A stretch of 58,919 nt of DNA. Origin: Syntrophomonadaceae bacterium (GTDB lineage Bacteria; Bacillota; Syntrophomonadia; Syntrophomonadales; Syntrophomonadaceae). Positions 28,037 to 37,082 of this stretch are shown piece by piece. The notes beneath the pieces were generated by a model. That model did not search any database. It worked only from the letters and a program-made list of their open reading frames with translations, and was not told the origin of the DNA. Position numbers and translations under genes: made by a program. The first letter of the stretch is position 1. The number at the start of each line of letters is the position of its first letter. The DNA is taken from positions 1-58,919 of the forward strand of contig JAQWBP010000010.1 of the NCBI GenBank assembly GCA_028706315.1. The letters run 5' to 3'.

Positions 28037-28140
28037 ATTTAAGCCTAACCTCAATTCTAAGCTTTACAACTTTACTATAGACTATTTAAAATTAAACACC
28101 AAAAACCCTTCTTTGGAAAGTAATTTAAAGTTTTGTCTTC

Positions 28141-28228
28141 TTAGTTTATAGACAAATAGAGCCGATTTTATTCTCCAGCGGGTATTAAAACAGGATTATA
28201 ACTTTTTAGTTTAAAGACAAATAGAGCC
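28141..28228. repeat. Short direct repeat of a terminator arm
   Basis: TTAGTTTATAGACAAATAGA followed by GCC (28141-28163) recurs at 28206-28228 with one mismatch in 23. The second copy makes up one side of the terminator below. The first copy has lost its partner arm, so it looks like a duplicated and decayed terminator half. Confidence 0.6.
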
Positions 28229-28260
28229 AGGGTATAATAAACTACACCCTGGCTCTATTT
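28206..28260 (-). terminator. Terminator of the MBL-fold gene
   Basis: A perfect 15-bp stem AAATAGAGCCAGGGT (28219-28233) / ACCCTGGCTCTATTT (28246-28260) with a 12-base loop lies 13 bases after the stop codon. The minus strand continues TTTGTCTTT, a modest T-tract. Confidence 0.8.
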
Positions 28261-28273
28261 ACTCTTTAATGTA

Positions 28274-29404
28274 TTACTTTATTTTTATAACGGTTCCGGT
28301 CGAATTGTAGAATGCCTTGTCAGGAATCTGAGCTTGGAAAGCATCTATAGCCAGCTGTCCAGTGCAGTGAGATACCCCGATTTTTTCTATATCCATACTA
28401 TTAAACGCTTTAATAGTATCCTGAATCCTTGTTTCATTTGCCTCTATAAGGTGGGTTCCACCTAATACAGCATAGATCTGTTTACCAGTTCTGTTCTTAA
28501 TAGTTTCTACAATATTTAAAATTCCAGTATGTGAACAGCCGGTTACAATAACTAAACCTTTGTTAGTATCTACAGCTAATGCTACTTCTTCAGTGAATAG
28601 ATCCTGCGGATATTCATCACCGTTTTTCAAACGCATAGCCGGATTCATCTTTTCCTTGGGGCTAGTACCAAAATTACCAAAAAGGCTAATCTGTTTGCTT
28701 ATCTTAAGTTCGTCACAATCAACATATTTAATTTTAACATTATGCTCATCTAAATAGGCCTTATCAAAGTTTGTACCTATGTAAGTATAACCTTCTGTAC
28801 CATCGGTGAAGTCTAATTTAGGCCCACCACCAGGTGAATAATGATACTTATCCATCTTATCAAGAAAGCCTTCACCTAGATAAAGAGTATAGTCATCCGG
28901 GTTAACTTTTTCGACAAATGCTTTAACACCACCACAGTGATCATAATGGCCATGACTTAATACTACAGCATCAGTTTCCTTCAGATTGATACCTAACTTT
29001 TTAGCATTATCAACTATACCACCATATTTTCCAGTGTCAAAAAGCACATTACAGTCAGGGGTCTCTATAAACACGGAAATACCAAATTCATTTGCCAGTT
29101 CTGGATGATTTTCATTAGAGTTCTCGGTAAGAGTAGAAATTTTTACCGGGCCCATAGATTGTCTAGACTGGTTAATGTATACAGAATTATCCTTGTAGTC
29201 AATCTGGGTACCTAATAATTCACATAAATAACGGGCCGGCATATAAGTAGTGTCATCGATTAATAGACTCTTAACCGGAGCTTGTTGTCCATTAATAACG
29301 ACATTAATCGGATTAATTGATGCTGCAAACGCAGGCATAGCACACATAGTTAGTATAAATGCGGTCATGAGTATAAGACAAATAGACTTCTTTTTTGTCC
29401 TCAT
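28274..29404 (-). CDS. Secreted MBL-fold hydrolase with copper-amine-oxidase-type N-terminal domain
   Basis: Signal peptide about residues 1-27 (ending PAFAAS). Residues 30-80 look like the Cu-amine-oxidase N-terminal domain (INVVINGQQAPVKSLLIDD, TYMPARYLCELLG), a module common on exported Clostridial proteins. The rest is a metallo-beta-lactamase fold with LSHGHYDHCGG, the metal-binding H-x-H-x-D-H, and VTGCSHTG and GVSHCTG. The catalytic domain resembles the 7,8-dihydropterin-methyl-aminobenzene-phosphate synthase-like branch, so the substrate is unknown. Length 376. It stands alone between two terminators, and its leader has an 11-bp inverted repeat. Confidence 0.85.
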   Translation of the reverse strand: MRTKKKSICLILMTAFILTMCAMPAFAASINPINVVINGQQAPVKSLLIDDTTYMPARYLCELLGTQIDYKDNSVYINQSRQSMGPVKISTLTENSNENHPELANEFGISVFIETPDCNVLFDTGKYGGIVDNAKKLGINLKETDAVVLSHGHYDHCGGVKAFVEKVNPDDYTLYLGEGFLDKMDKYHYSPGGGPKLDFTDGTEGYTYIGTNFDKAYLDEHNVKIKYVDCDELKISKQISLFGNFGTSPKEKMNPAMRLKNGDEYPQDLFTEEVALAVDTNKGLVIVTGCSHTGILNIVETIKNRTGKQIYAVLGGTHLIEANETRIQDTIKAFNSMDIEKIGVSHCTGQLAIDAFQAQIPDKAFYNSTGTVIKIK

Positions 29405-29429
29405 AAGAAATCGCCTCCTTAATTTTTGA

Positions 29430-29482
29430 AAAGGTAATTAAAATGCTTATTTCCGCGCGGTATAAATGAAATAATTACCTTT
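29430..29482 (-). promoter_or_regulatory. Inverted repeat in the MBL gene leader
   Basis: AAAGGTAATTA (29430-29440) and TAATTACCTTT (29472-29482) are perfect 11-base arms around 31 bases, which include a CCGCGCGG palindrome (29453-29460). It lies 25 bases upstream of the start codon at 29404. It could be an operator or an RNA stem that hides the ribosome site. Confidence 0.4.
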
Positions 29483-29635
29483 CTAAGTATAACATAATAG
29501 CTGCGTTTTATGGCCTATTATATGGTGTATTTAATTATAGTACATATAACTAATTGTTATCTATCCATGAGAAAGCTTTATGTTGCACCATGTTTTTTGG
29601 TGAAAGGTGAGATGCACCATCTTCATAAAAATGTG

Positions 29636-29667
29636 CATAAAAAAGGGCAAAGGATTAACCTTTGCCC
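29636..29667 (-). terminator. Terminator of the LysM/M23 gene
   Basis: A perfect 9-bp stem GGGCAAAGG (29645-29653) / CCTTTGCCC (29659-29667) with a 5-base loop is followed on the minus strand by a run of T residues. It lies 19 bases past the stop codon of the gene at 29687. Confidence 0.92.
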
Positions 29668-29686
29668 CGAAATTTATAAGATATAA

Positions 29687-30547
29687 TTAGTGTCTGAGGA
29701 ACTGAAGGGGATCGTAGGTTTTGGTGTCTTGCTTAATTTCAAAATGTAGATGCGGCCCTGTGGTGCGGCCTGTTATACCTACATTACCAATAGTTTGGCC
29801 TTTTCGTACCTTTTGCCCCTTAATAACATTAGCTTTTTGCAGATGAGCATACAGTGTCTGTCTACCGTCGCGGTGGTCTATAATAACTGTACGCCCGTAA
29901 ACAGCTTTAGATTCGCTGCAAGATACTATACCATCAGCACTTGCCTTAACCGGATCACCTATATCACCTGCAATATCAAGGCCATGGTGAAAACCGGAGC
30001 TACGCCAACCATATTTCGAAGTAATCGTTCCTACCAGCGGCCAAGCGTAACTAGTTGCTGAAGATAAACCTCGGGATGGTGTTATGTCGACCATAGCAGT
30101 TCGGTAGGCACTATTAGGTATAGCTAATTTATCGCCAATTTTTAGCGTCCGCGGATTTGTATTAACATTATTCTTTTTGATATCTTCAACCGTTACATCG
30201 TACTTAACAGCTATATCCCACATGGTTTCCCCACTGCGGATGATATGGACTCTTGACCTGCTACCAGATGGTATTTCGATAGCCTGTCCAATCTTAAGAA
30301 TACTTTTTTTATTCATATTATTAATAGTCATAATTGTCTGCAGATCAACATTGTAAGTACGGGATATGTCCCACAGGGTATCACCTTTCTTAATATAGTG
30401 AACTATAGCCCGGCTACCAGTTGCTGAACTTTTATTTTGCACACAGGGGATAAAATTACCCTTATTTAATCCTGCGCAAGCTGGTGCTGTAACACCGGTG
30501 ATAATAAAGGTGCATAACACAAGTGAGCCAATCCACCTCTTCATCAC
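29687..30547 (-). CDS. LysM-domain M23 family metallopeptidase
   Basis: A secreted zinc endopeptidase that cuts peptide bridges of peptidoglycan. A signal peptide (1-27) is followed by two LysM domains, about 46-92 (VHYIKKGDTLWDISRTYNV) and 96-140 (VHIIRSGETMWDIAVKYDV), which bind glycan. The M23 domain starts near 170, with GFHHGLDIAGDIGDPVKA (zinc-binding His and Asp) and TGPHLHFEIKQ (active-site His). A typical LytM/SpoIIQ-type layout. All zinc ligands appear present, so it is likely active. Its own terminator follows at 29636. Confidence 0.92.
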   Translation of the reverse strand: MMKRWIGSLVLCTFIITGVTAPACAGLNKGNFIPCVQNKSSATGSRAIVHYIKKGDTLWDISRTYNVDLQTIMTINNMNKKSILKIGQAIEIPSGSRSRVHIIRSGETMWDIAVKYDVTVEDIKKNNVNTNPRTLKIGDKLAIPNSAYRTAMVDITPSRGLSSATSYAWPLVGTITSKYGWRSSGFHHGLDIAGDIGDPVKASADGIVSCSESKAVYGRTVIIDHRDGRQTLYAHLQKANVIKGQKVRKGQTIGNVGITGRTTGPHLHFEIKQDTKTYDPLQFLRH

Positions 30548-30781
30548 AAATTCACCTCATTTCTGCAGGCATAAAGACAATAAGCCTGCTGCCCTCTATT
30601 TTTGACATAAAATGAGGTGTTTATTCATTACGATAATTAACTGTTTAATAAACGGTTGATAATCATATGATAAAAAGGTAGGCCTCCATTTAAGAAAATC
30701 AGATTAATCATAATAGGGAGAACAAAATTCACAAATCTAATCTGCTTTAGCTTGCGCCACTTTCGATTAACTTATTAGATA

Positions 30782-32059
30782 TTAATATGCGTTACGCGCA
30801 TATTCCCTCTTACCAAATACTACCGGTGCCGCCCGCAAAAGGTCTTGGTTCGATTGCGTCTTTCTCATGGTATTAAGCATCATCTGCATAGATTCCACCG
30901 GGTTATGATCACTAAAAGCATTACGCAAATTCCAGTTCAGGTCAAGTTCTTCCCTGGTTAATAGTAATTCTTCTTTTCTGGTACCAGAGCGGTGTAGATC
31001 AATGGCAGGAAATATTCTTCTTTCCGCCAGCTTTCTATCTAAAACAAGTTCCATATTACCGCGGCCTTTGAATTCCTCAAAGATAACCTCATCCATTCGC
31101 GAACCTGTCTCCACTAGCGCAGTAGCAATTATAGTCAGGCTACCTCCATCTTCCACATTACGCGCCGCCCCAAAAAATCTTTTCGGCTTATCCAGAGAAG
31201 CCGGATCAATTCCACCAGATAAAGTCCTGCCACTAGGTGGTACAACCAGGTTATGAGCCCGGGCTAAACGAGTGACACTATCCATTAATATAACTACATC
31301 TTTTTTATGCTCTACCAGACGTTTAGCTCTTTCCAATACCATATCAGTAACTTTGACATGACTTTCCGGTGGTTCATCAAAAGTTGAAGCTACTACTTCT
31401 GCTTTAGTTGAACGCTGCATATCAGTAACTTCCTCCGGCCGTTCATCAACAAGAAGAATAATAACTTCTATATCCGGAAAGTTAGCTGTTATCCCTTGGG
31501 CAATTTTTTGTAAAAGAATTGTTTTGCCCGCTTTCGGCGGCGCAACAATTAATCCACGCTGCCCCTTACCAATAGGTGAAACTAGATCAATTATCCGGGT
31601 TGATAATTCCTGTGAGGTTGTTTCCAAGGTAAGTCTTTCCGTTGGGTACAGAGGGGTAAGGGCATCGAAATGTATCCTTTTAACTGAATCTTCCGGGGGA
31701 AAGCCGTTAACTTCTTCAACCTTTAGTAGGGCAAAAAACCGTTCATTATCTTTAGGAGACCTTACCTGGCCACCTACACGGTCACCAGTCCGAAGTTCAA
31801 ATTTCCTGATCTGTGATGGGGAGACATAAATATCTTCCTGACTCGGTAAATAAGCAAAAGGCCTTAAAAAGCCGTAACCGTCAGGCATTATTTCCAGCAC
31901 ACCTGAGGCCTGCAACAGCTGATCCGAGTGAGTCAGCGCCTTGGTTATTTCGAAAACTAGTTCCTTCTTTCGTAACTTTGAATACCCAGGCAGGTTTACA
32001 TCCCGGGCAATTTGGTAGAGTTCAAGCATAGTCTTATTTTCTAACTCTGATATATTCAA
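30782..32059 (-). CDS. rho: Transcription termination factor Rho
   Basis: Hexameric ATP-driven RNA helicase that ends transcription. N-terminal RNA-binding domain: [19 protein letters not shown] and the OB fold [16 protein letters not shown]-loop: APPKAGKT at about 173-180. Other signatures: [23 protein letters not shown] and the R-loop/Q-loop region [21 protein letters not shown]. Length 425. The TTG start at 32059 follows AAAGGAGG by 6 bases; the longer frame from 32110 is unsupported. The position between glpX and the murein and ribosomal genes follows Bacillus. Confidence 0.97.
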   Translation of the reverse strand: MNISELENKTMLELYQIARDVNLPGYSKLRKKELVFEITKALTHSDQLLQASGVLEIMPDGYGFLRPFAYLPSQEDIYVSPSQIRKFELRTGDRVGGQVRSPKDNERFFALLKVEEVNGFPPEDSVKRIHFDALTPLYPTERLTLETTSQELSTRIIDLVSPIGKGQRGLIVAPPKAGKTILLQKIAQGITANFPDIEVIILLVDERPEEVTDMQRSTKAEVVASTFDEPPESHVKVTDMVLERAKRLVEHKKDVVILMDSVTRLARAHNLVVPPSGRTLSGGIDPASLDKPKRFFGAARNVEDGGSLTIIATALVETGSRMDEVIFEEFKGRGNMELVLDRKLAERRIFPAIDLHRSGTRKEELLLTREELDLNWNLRNAFSDHNPVESMQMMLNTMRKTQSNQDLLRAAPVVFGKREYARNAY

Positions 32060-32088
32060 TTTTTTCCTCCTTTCATAAAGCCCACTAC

Positions 32089-32118
32089 GTATTAACAATA
32101 TTAACCACAAAATTGCAA
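32089..32118 (-). promoter_or_regulatory. Possible rho promoter
   Basis: On the minus strand, TTGCAA (32113-32118), an 18-base spacer and TAATAC (32089-32094) resemble a sigma-A promoter. The transcript would begin about 20 bases before the rho start. The match is imperfect, and an upstream start from glpX is also possible. Confidence 0.35.
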
Positions 32119-32239
32119 GTTAATACTTATTGGCCAGTCATACATTAATCTTAAAGGTATTAATATAACATTTATCATTTCATAATCCTTAATTGAAAAA
32201 TATTAACCGGTGTGGGTAACTATTGGACAAAGTATGTGC

Positions 32240-32264
32240 CAGGGGTAGGCTCCCCTGAGGGGGA
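32240..32264 (-). other. Two mutually exclusive hairpins between glpX and rho
   Basis: The shared segment CCCC (plus strand) can pair in two ways: CAGGGG (32240-32245) with CCCCTG (32252-32257), or TCCCC (32251-32255) with GGGGA (32260-32264). This could form a small two-state switch or a terminator, with a TTTTT on the plus strand. It lies in a 443-base gene-free stretch (32060-32502) that otherwise holds only the features listed here. Confidence 0.4.
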
Positions 32265-32410
32265 TTTTTAGGTTAAAACATCACCCTACTATATAGTATA
32301 CCAATATTCCAAGCTATTTAATCCTCATTATTAAAAATATCAAAAGTTATACCTTGTAATATCTGGTTTTCCCTTATGTGATTTTTTATGGTGCACAAAG
32401 TAAGGTACAT

Positions 32411-32460
32411 ATGAAGGGCCAGTTGGAAAGAATATTAATATAAGATAACTGACCCTTCAT
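32411..32460 (-). other. Long hairpin downstream of glpX
   Basis: ATGAAGGGCCAGTT (32411-32424) pairs with AACTGACCCTTCAT (32447-32460); all 14 positions pair in the minus-strand RNA (one G-U), but the plus-strand RNA has a C-A mismatch. This asymmetry suggests that the minus-strand RNA is what is selected. The loop has 22 bases and there is no T-run. It may terminate or stabilise the glpX mRNA. Confidence 0.55.
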
Positions 32461-32502
32461 TAATATAGCAGATATTTAGTACTAATAAAACTGAAAATAT
32501 AA

Positions 32503-33495
32503 TTAATCCATAAGTTTAATATGATTATCTTTGAATAGTGGTTTCTTATCTAGATTATGATGAGCCTCTATATGTCTTATAGTACCCGAGGCACTTCTCA
32601 TAACTATGGTCTGGGTAACAGCACCACGTTTAAGATACCTTACTCCTTTGAGTAGAAAAGAATCAGTAATACCTGTTGCCACAAATATTACGTCTTCTGA
32701 TCTGGCTAGTTCATCAATAGTAAATATTTTATTTACATCCTTAATACCCATCTCGTGACAGCGGCGAATTTCTTCTTCTGCCTCATCACCTTCAGGGTAC
32801 AGGCGTGCCTGAAAATCTCCTCCCAAGCATTTTAAGGCAGCTGCAGTTATAACTCCTTCAGGAGCTCCTCCTATTCCCATTAAAATATCTACTCCAGAGT
32901 TTTCATATGCTGCAGCTACTCCGGGAGAAACATCTCCATCAGTAATTAACTTAATGCGAGCTCCTGCCCGGCGAACGTCTTCAATAATCTGCTGATGGCG
33001 GGGCCTATCAAGAATGACAACAGTAATCTCACTTACCAGTTTATCCAGAGCTTTGGCAACCTCTTTGATATTTGTGGCTACCGGGGCATCGAGATTAACT
33101 CTACCCTTACACTCGGGTCCCACAGCAATTTTATTCATATACATATCAGGGGCATGTAGCAACGAACCCCGGGGAGCTGCTGCTAGTACGGCTATGGCCC
33201 CAGTTAATCCCTTGGCGACAATATTAGTTCCTTCTAAGGGATCAACTGCTATATCCACCTGGGGCGGAACTCCCATTCCGACTCTTTCACCTATATAAAG
33301 CATCGGGGCTTCATCCATTTCGCCCTCGCCGATAACTACAACACCGTCTACTGATACGGTATCAAACATTACCCTCATGGCAGTAACCGCAGCATCATCA
33401 GCGGCTTCTTTATCTCCCTTGCCAACCCAGCGAGCAGCTGCAAGAGAAGCAGCTTCGGTAACTCTTGCAAACTCAAGAGCTAATTCTCTTTCCAA
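32503..33495 (-). CDS. glpX: Fructose-1,6-bisphosphatase class II
   Basis: Metal-dependent bisphosphatase of gluconeogenesis. Key motifs: EAADDAAVTAMR, IGEGEMDEAPMLYIGE, DPLEGTN (metal binding) and GGAPEGVITAAALKCLGG. Length 330. The TTG at 33495 follows GGGAGGG by 5 bases and matches the family N-terminus ERELALEFARVTEAA; the longer frame from 33534 overlaps fsa and is unsupported. It follows fsa by 16 bases, so fba, fsa and glpX probably serve one sugar-phosphate unit. Confidence 0.95.
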   Translation of the reverse strand: MERELALEFARVTEAASLAAARWVGKGDKEAADDAAVTAMRVMFDTVSVDGVVVIGEGEMDEAPMLYIGERVGMGVPPQVDIAVDPLEGTNIVAKGLTGAIAVLAAAPRGSLLHAPDMYMNKIAVGPECKGRVNLDAPVATNIKEVAKALDKLVSEITVVILDRPRHQQIIEDVRRAGARIKLITDGDVSPGVAAAYENSGVDILMGIGGAPEGVITAAALKCLGGDFQARLYPEGDEAEEEIRRCHEMGIKDVNKIFTIDELARSEDVIFVATGITDSFLLKGVRYLKRGAVTQTIVMRSASGTIRHIEAHHNLDKKPLFKDNHIKLMD

Positions 33496-33511
33496 ATTAA
33501 ACCCTCCCATC

Positions 33512-34153
33512 TTAAAACGCCTGTTTCCAATCATTTAAAAATCTTTCTATTCCTGCATCAGTTAGAGGATGTTTAATCATTTGTTTAATAATTTTATGGG
33601 GTATGGTAGCAATGTGTGAACCTATTTGGGCAGATTGAACGACATGCATAGGATGCCTTATGCTGGCTGCAATTACCTCAGTATCAATGATAAATTGATC
33701 AAAAATAGTAATAATATCTTTGAGCAACACCAGTCCATCATGACCCGTGTCATCTACTCTCCCCAGAAACGGGCTGACAAAATTTGCTCCTGCTCGTGCA
33801 GCTAGCAAAGCCTGATTAGCAGAAAAAACCAGGGTGGCATTTGTCTTTATACCTTTTTGCTTGAGGGTATGAATTGCCCTTAAGCCTGTTTCTGTAACCG
33901 GGATTTTTATGACTACATTAGGGTGAATTCCAGCTAATGTTTCTCCCTCTTTTATCATGCTTTCATAATCAAGTCCAATAACTTCAGCACTTATGGGACC
34001 ATCCACTATGGCACATATGTCCTTGATTAATTGGTGGTAATCTTTTTTTTCTTTTGCGACCAGACTAGGATTAGTAGTTACCCCAGATAGAAATCCCATA
34101 TTATTTACTTCTATTATTTCGTCCATATTCGCCGAGTCAATAAAAATCCGCAA
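33512..34153 (-). CDS. fsa: Fructose-6-phosphate aldolase / transaldolase-like protein
   Basis: A small (213-residue) member of the transaldolase family that splits fructose 6-phosphate or transfers dihydroxyacetone. The Schiff-base lysine is Lys83 in [16 protein letters not shown]. Other blocks are [12 protein letters not shown] and [30 protein letters not shown]. The short TalC/Fsa type cannot be assigned to either activity from sequence alone. The start is TTG, 10 bases after AAGGAG. The Bacillus equivalent (tal) is in the same place. Confidence 0.9.
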   Translation of the reverse strand: MRIFIDSANMDEIIEVNNMGFLSGVTTNPSLVAKEKKDYHQLIKDICAIVDGPISAEVIGLDYESMIKEGETLAGIHPNVVIKIPVTETGLRAIHTLKQKGIKTNATLVFSANQALLAARAGANFVSPFLGRVDDTGHDGLVLLKDIITIFDQFIIDTEVIAASIRHPMHVVQSAQIGSHIATIPHKIIKQMIKHPLTDAGIERFLNDWKQAF

Positions 34154-34194
34154 AAGGCATCATCTCCTTATATTTAACCCGAGACTAAGGCGTT

Positions 34195-34225
34195 AGGAGT
34201 AAGCAGCTACAAGCTGTTTACCCCT
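34195..34225 (-). other. Hairpin between fba and fsa
   Basis: AGGAGTAAGCAGCT (34195-34208) pairs with AGCTGTTTACCCCT (34212-34225) around a 3-base loop with one mismatch and one wobble. It lies in the 92-base gap between the two genes. No T-run follows, so it may be a transcript-processing or stability element. Confidence 0.5.
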
Positions 34226-34245
34226 TACACCTCACTCATACTCGC

Positions 34246-35100
34246 TTATGCTTTACCGGAACTACCAAAAACTCTCATCTTCTCGCGGATAATTTCTATA
34301 GCTGCCTCTCTGGCCGGGCCTAGTATTTTGCGCGGGTCAATTTCGTCAGGTTTAGCATCTAATACTTTACGCATGCCTCCTACGAAAGCTTCTCTTATGT
34401 TGGTGTCAATGTTTACTTTGCAGATACCAAGTTTAATTGCTTCTTTAACTGCTGCATCCGGAACACCAGAAGAACCATGTAAAACAATAGGGATTTTTAC
34501 CAGGGATTTAATCTGAGCCAGACGCTTTAAGTCTAATTTCGGCTCACCTTGGTACTGCCCATGAGCTGTGCCTATCGCAATAGCCAGGCTTTTTATTCCA
34601 GTTTGCTCAACAAAATATCTGGCTTCCTCAGGATCAGTGTAGCGAGCTTCTTTTTCACTAACACTTACATTATCCTCTGTCCCACCTATTTTGCCCAGTT
34701 CTGCCTCTACTGATACACCTATGGGCGTGGCCATCTCCAGAACTTTTCTGGTCATGGCTATGTTCTCTTCCAGCGGTAGTTTAGAACCGTCATACATAAC
34801 GGAACTAAAACCGCTGCGTATACACTTAACCACCTGCACAAAGTCGGTTCCATGGTCCAGGTGTAAGGCAACTGGAATTTTGGAAGATTCAGCAGCAGTT
34901 TTAACCATACCAGTTATAAATTCCAAACCGGCGTAGTTAATTGCTCCCTGACTAGCCTGCATAATAACAGGTGAATTTTCCAGTTCCGCGGCTCTTAAAA
35001 TCGCCTGAACAATCTCCATGTTATTGGCGTTAAAAGCTCCTACCCCAAACCCTTCTCGGTCTGCTTGTTCTAACAAAACATCTACCGGAACTAATGGCAT
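34246..35100 (-). CDS. fba: Class II fructose-1,6-bisphosphate aldolase
   Basis: Zinc enzyme of glycolysis and gluconeogenesis that cleaves fructose 1,6-bisphosphate. Zinc-site and active-site motifs: ALHLDHGTDF (metal His and the catalytic Asp), EAELGKIGG, AIGTAHGQYQG and LHGSSGVPD, then NIDTNIREAF. Length 284. GAGGTGA lies 6 bases before the ATG. The gene lies between spo0F and fsa, as in Bacillus (spo0F-fbaA-tal). Confidence 0.96.
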   Translation of the reverse strand: MPLVPVDVLLEQADREGFGVGAFNANNMEIVQAILRAAELENSPVIMQASQGAINYAGLEFITGMVKTAAESSKIPVALHLDHGTDFVQVVKCIRSGFSSVMYDGSKLPLEENIAMTRKVLEMATPIGVSVEAELGKIGGTEDNVSVSEKEARYTDPEEARYFVEQTGIKSLAIAIGTAHGQYQGEPKLDLKRLAQIKSLVKIPIVLHGSSGVPDAAVKEAIKLGICKVNIDTNIREAFVGGMRKVLDAKPDEIDPRKILGPAREAAIEIIREKMRVFGSSGKA

Positions 35101-35128
35101 AATAGATCACCTCTTAATTATTTAATTG

Positions 35129-35500
35129 TCAGGATATATTATCCATGACAAGTTGATTTACCATATCCTTCAATACTATGATATCAAAAGGCTTATTTAT
35201 ACATTTCTTAACCCCGGCATCCATGGCACCATTTATAACATCTACTTCGCCATAAGCCGTCATCATTAATATAATCATATCAGGATGGTTTTGCAGAATT
35301 GCTTTTGAAGACTCCAGCCCATTCATCTTAGGCATTTTCATATCCATAAGAATGATATCAGGTAGACACTCTTCTACTTTATTAATAGCTTCCTTACCAT
35401 CGGCAGCCGTAAATACTTGCCAACCTTCCCGGTTAAAAAGCTCTTCTAGTAGTCTTCTGACACCTTTCTGATCATCTACAATTAATATTCGCTGTCCCAT
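35129..35500 (-). CDS. spo0F: Sporulation response regulator Spo0F
   Basis: A single receiver domain that passes phosphate in the phosphorelay to Spo0B and Spo0A. The acid pocket is Asp9-Asp10, the phosphorylation site is Asp53 (LMDMKMP), with Thr81 and Lys103 completing the switch. The 123-residue size and lack of an output domain fit Spo0F. GGAGG lies 7 bases before the ATG. The identity is supported by synteny with pyrG and fba; without context it could be any stand-alone receiver such as CheY. Many Clostridia lack the phosphorelay, so whether it feeds Spo0A needs testing. Confidence 0.88.
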   Translation of the reverse strand: MGQRILIVDDQKGVRRLLEELFNREGWQVFTAADGKEAINKVEECLPDIILMDMKMPKMNGLESSKAILQNHPDMIILMMTAYGEVDVINGAMDAGVKKCINKPFDIIVLKDMVNQLVMDNIS

Positions 35501-35536
35501 CGATTAAACCTCCCGGTTGATATTACCATATATTTC

Positions 35537-35564
35537 TATTTCTATTGTATGTATACAATATCCT
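35537..35564 (-). promoter_or_regulatory. Sigma-H-like promoter and overlapping palindrome upstream of spo0F
   Basis: On the minus strand, AGGATAT (35558-35564), a 12-base spacer, and ATAGAAATA resemble the Bacillus sigma-H consensus (AGGAwww and RnnGAATww) with one mismatch. Bacillus spo0F is sigma-H dependent. The spacer contains an inverted repeat, ATTGTAT-GT-ATACAAT (35544-35559), that could bind a regulator. Confidence 0.4.
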
Positions 35565-35568
35565 GCTA

Positions 35569-36150
35569 TTATAAACTAAAAGTTGCCAACGAAACAGCTA
35601 TAAAAACCACCCCGGCTCCAATTAGTAATATGGCAATAACCGGTAATATTAATAAAAAGGCCGCTTCACCAGTTGTTATCTGCAAAGCTTCTCGTACCGC
35701 AATTACTTCTAGTATAAGCACCCAAAGCAAAGCTAATAAAGCGAGTATAGTTCCTAGGTATTGCACACCAATCAAAACCGAAGCATACTGCAGCGGTGGT
35801 CCGAGTACCCCGGGTAAACTAGCAAATAAAAAACCTACAAATAACCCGCTGCCATTACCCTGGTGATAAATAAATTCACCTAGCAAAGATAAAGTGCCTG
35901 CCATCATAAATAACAGTAATACTGAAGCTATTATCCCTATGCATCCAAATACCCACCACATTGGGCCTGAAACTGGTAATAATTCCTGCCCTGGCTGCCC
36001 AATGTTTATACCGCGATTAATTATCATATTTAAAGACATCACGGCTATGAATACTAAAAGGCCTCTTCCCAGTGGCTTGGTCTTACTAATAAGTCTTAGT
36101 GTAGTGACCGGTTGAAATAAAACTCCATATAGCATTTCGCTTAATGTCAA
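35569..36150 (-). CDS. YIP1-family integral membrane protein
   Basis: About five hydrophobic helices (near residues 26-45, 60-80, 95-118, 124-150 and 160-186) in a 193-residue protein. The pattern resembles the bacterial Yip1/YckC-like family, whose function is not established. The TTG start at 36150 follows GGGGGGAGAG by about 9 bases. It follows sppA by 32 bases, so they probably share a transcript. Confidence 0.7.
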   Translation of the reverse strand: MTLSEMLYGVLFQPVTTLRLISKTKPLGRGLLVFIAVMSLNMIINRGINIGQPGQELLPVSGPMWWVFGCIGIIASVLLLFMMAGTLSLLGEFIYHQGNGSGLFVGFLFASLPGVLGPPLQYASVLIGVQYLGTILALLALLWVLILEVIAVREALQITTGEAAFLLILPVIAILLIGAGVVFIAVSLATFSL

Positions 36151-36182
36151 ATAAAATTCTCTCCCCCCTGAAACAGATCCAT

Positions 36183-37082
36183 TTAGTACTTCATTTCAAA
36201 CTTTGCGTCTGGTATGATTCTGGCAGCAGAAACATTTAGTAACAAACGATCCCAGAAATTTTGGGTATTAATAACCTCTATTTTGCTACTCCCTTTTTTG
36301 AGACCGGCCTTTTGCTCAGCAATGTCAACCGCATCATAATAATTTCCCAGACCGTCAACTAGCCCCAGTTCAAAAGCTTTACTGCCGGAAAAGACCCGGC
36401 CATCTGCAATATTTAAGAGCTCTTCTTCATTAATCTTACCTTTACGTCCTGCACGCACCTGAACTAGAAAACGCTCATAGGAAGTGCCTACCAAGTCCTG
36501 AAATATTACTTTCTCCTGTTCGGTAAGCTCCCGCGCAGAAGATCCCATATCTTTTAAATCTCCACTCTTGATTACTTCCTGCTTGATGCCCAGTTTTTCA
36601 TAAAGGCCCTGTAAGTTGCTAATTTCTACTATCGAGCCTATACTACCTGTCAGGGTAGAAGCATTAGCCACAATATAATCACTGCTGCAGGCTATCCAGT
36701 ACCCTCCGGAAGCGCACACATCACCCATAGACACAATAATGGGTTTACCAGTTTGTCGCAACTTATCCAGTTCGATAGATATTTCTTCGGCCGCCACCGC
36801 GGTCCCTCCCGGACTATTGATGCGTAATACTACCGCCTTTATGTCTTCCCTTTCCCGGGCATCCCTTATAGTCTGCATGATTATCCCGGAATCAGCACCA
36901 GTTCCCTGCATCAACGTTCCCGTAGAAGTACCGCCTAAGACGCCATTAATTTCTATAACCCCGATAGTTGAGCCGCCTTTTATAGCCATACCCGTCTTAT
37001 CACTGCCGGCAGCCCGCAATGCTAGAATGCCCATAGTAACTAAAAAAAGGAGGAGCACCCCAACTACCCACTGTTTTTTCAT
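36183..37082 (-). CDS. sppA: Signal peptide peptidase SppA
   Basis: Membrane-anchored serine protease that degrades cleaved signal peptides. One N-terminal anchor spans residues 6-24. The catalytic Ser147 is in LTGSIGSIVE and the lysine base is Lys177 in SGDLKDMGS. VLRINSPGGTAVAAEEIS and SMGDVCASGGYWIAC are the family blocks. The length (299) is the short 36K type with one protease domain. The start overlaps the alr stop by 4 bases, indicating coupling. Confidence 0.93.
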   Translation of the reverse strand: MKKQWVVGVLLLFLVTMGILALRAAGSDKTGMAIKGGSTIGVIEINGVLGGTSTGTLMQGTGADSGIIMQTIRDAREREDIKAVVLRINSPGGTAVAAEEISIELDKLRQTGKPIIVSMGDVCASGGYWIACSSDYIVANASTLTGSIGSIVEISNLQGLYEKLGIKQEVIKSGDLKDMGSSARELTEQEKVIFQDLVGTSYERFLVQVRAGRKGKINEEELLNIADGRVFSGSKAFELGLVDGLGNYYDAVDIAEQKAGLKKGSSKIEVINTQNFWDRLLLNVSAARIIPDAKFEMKY

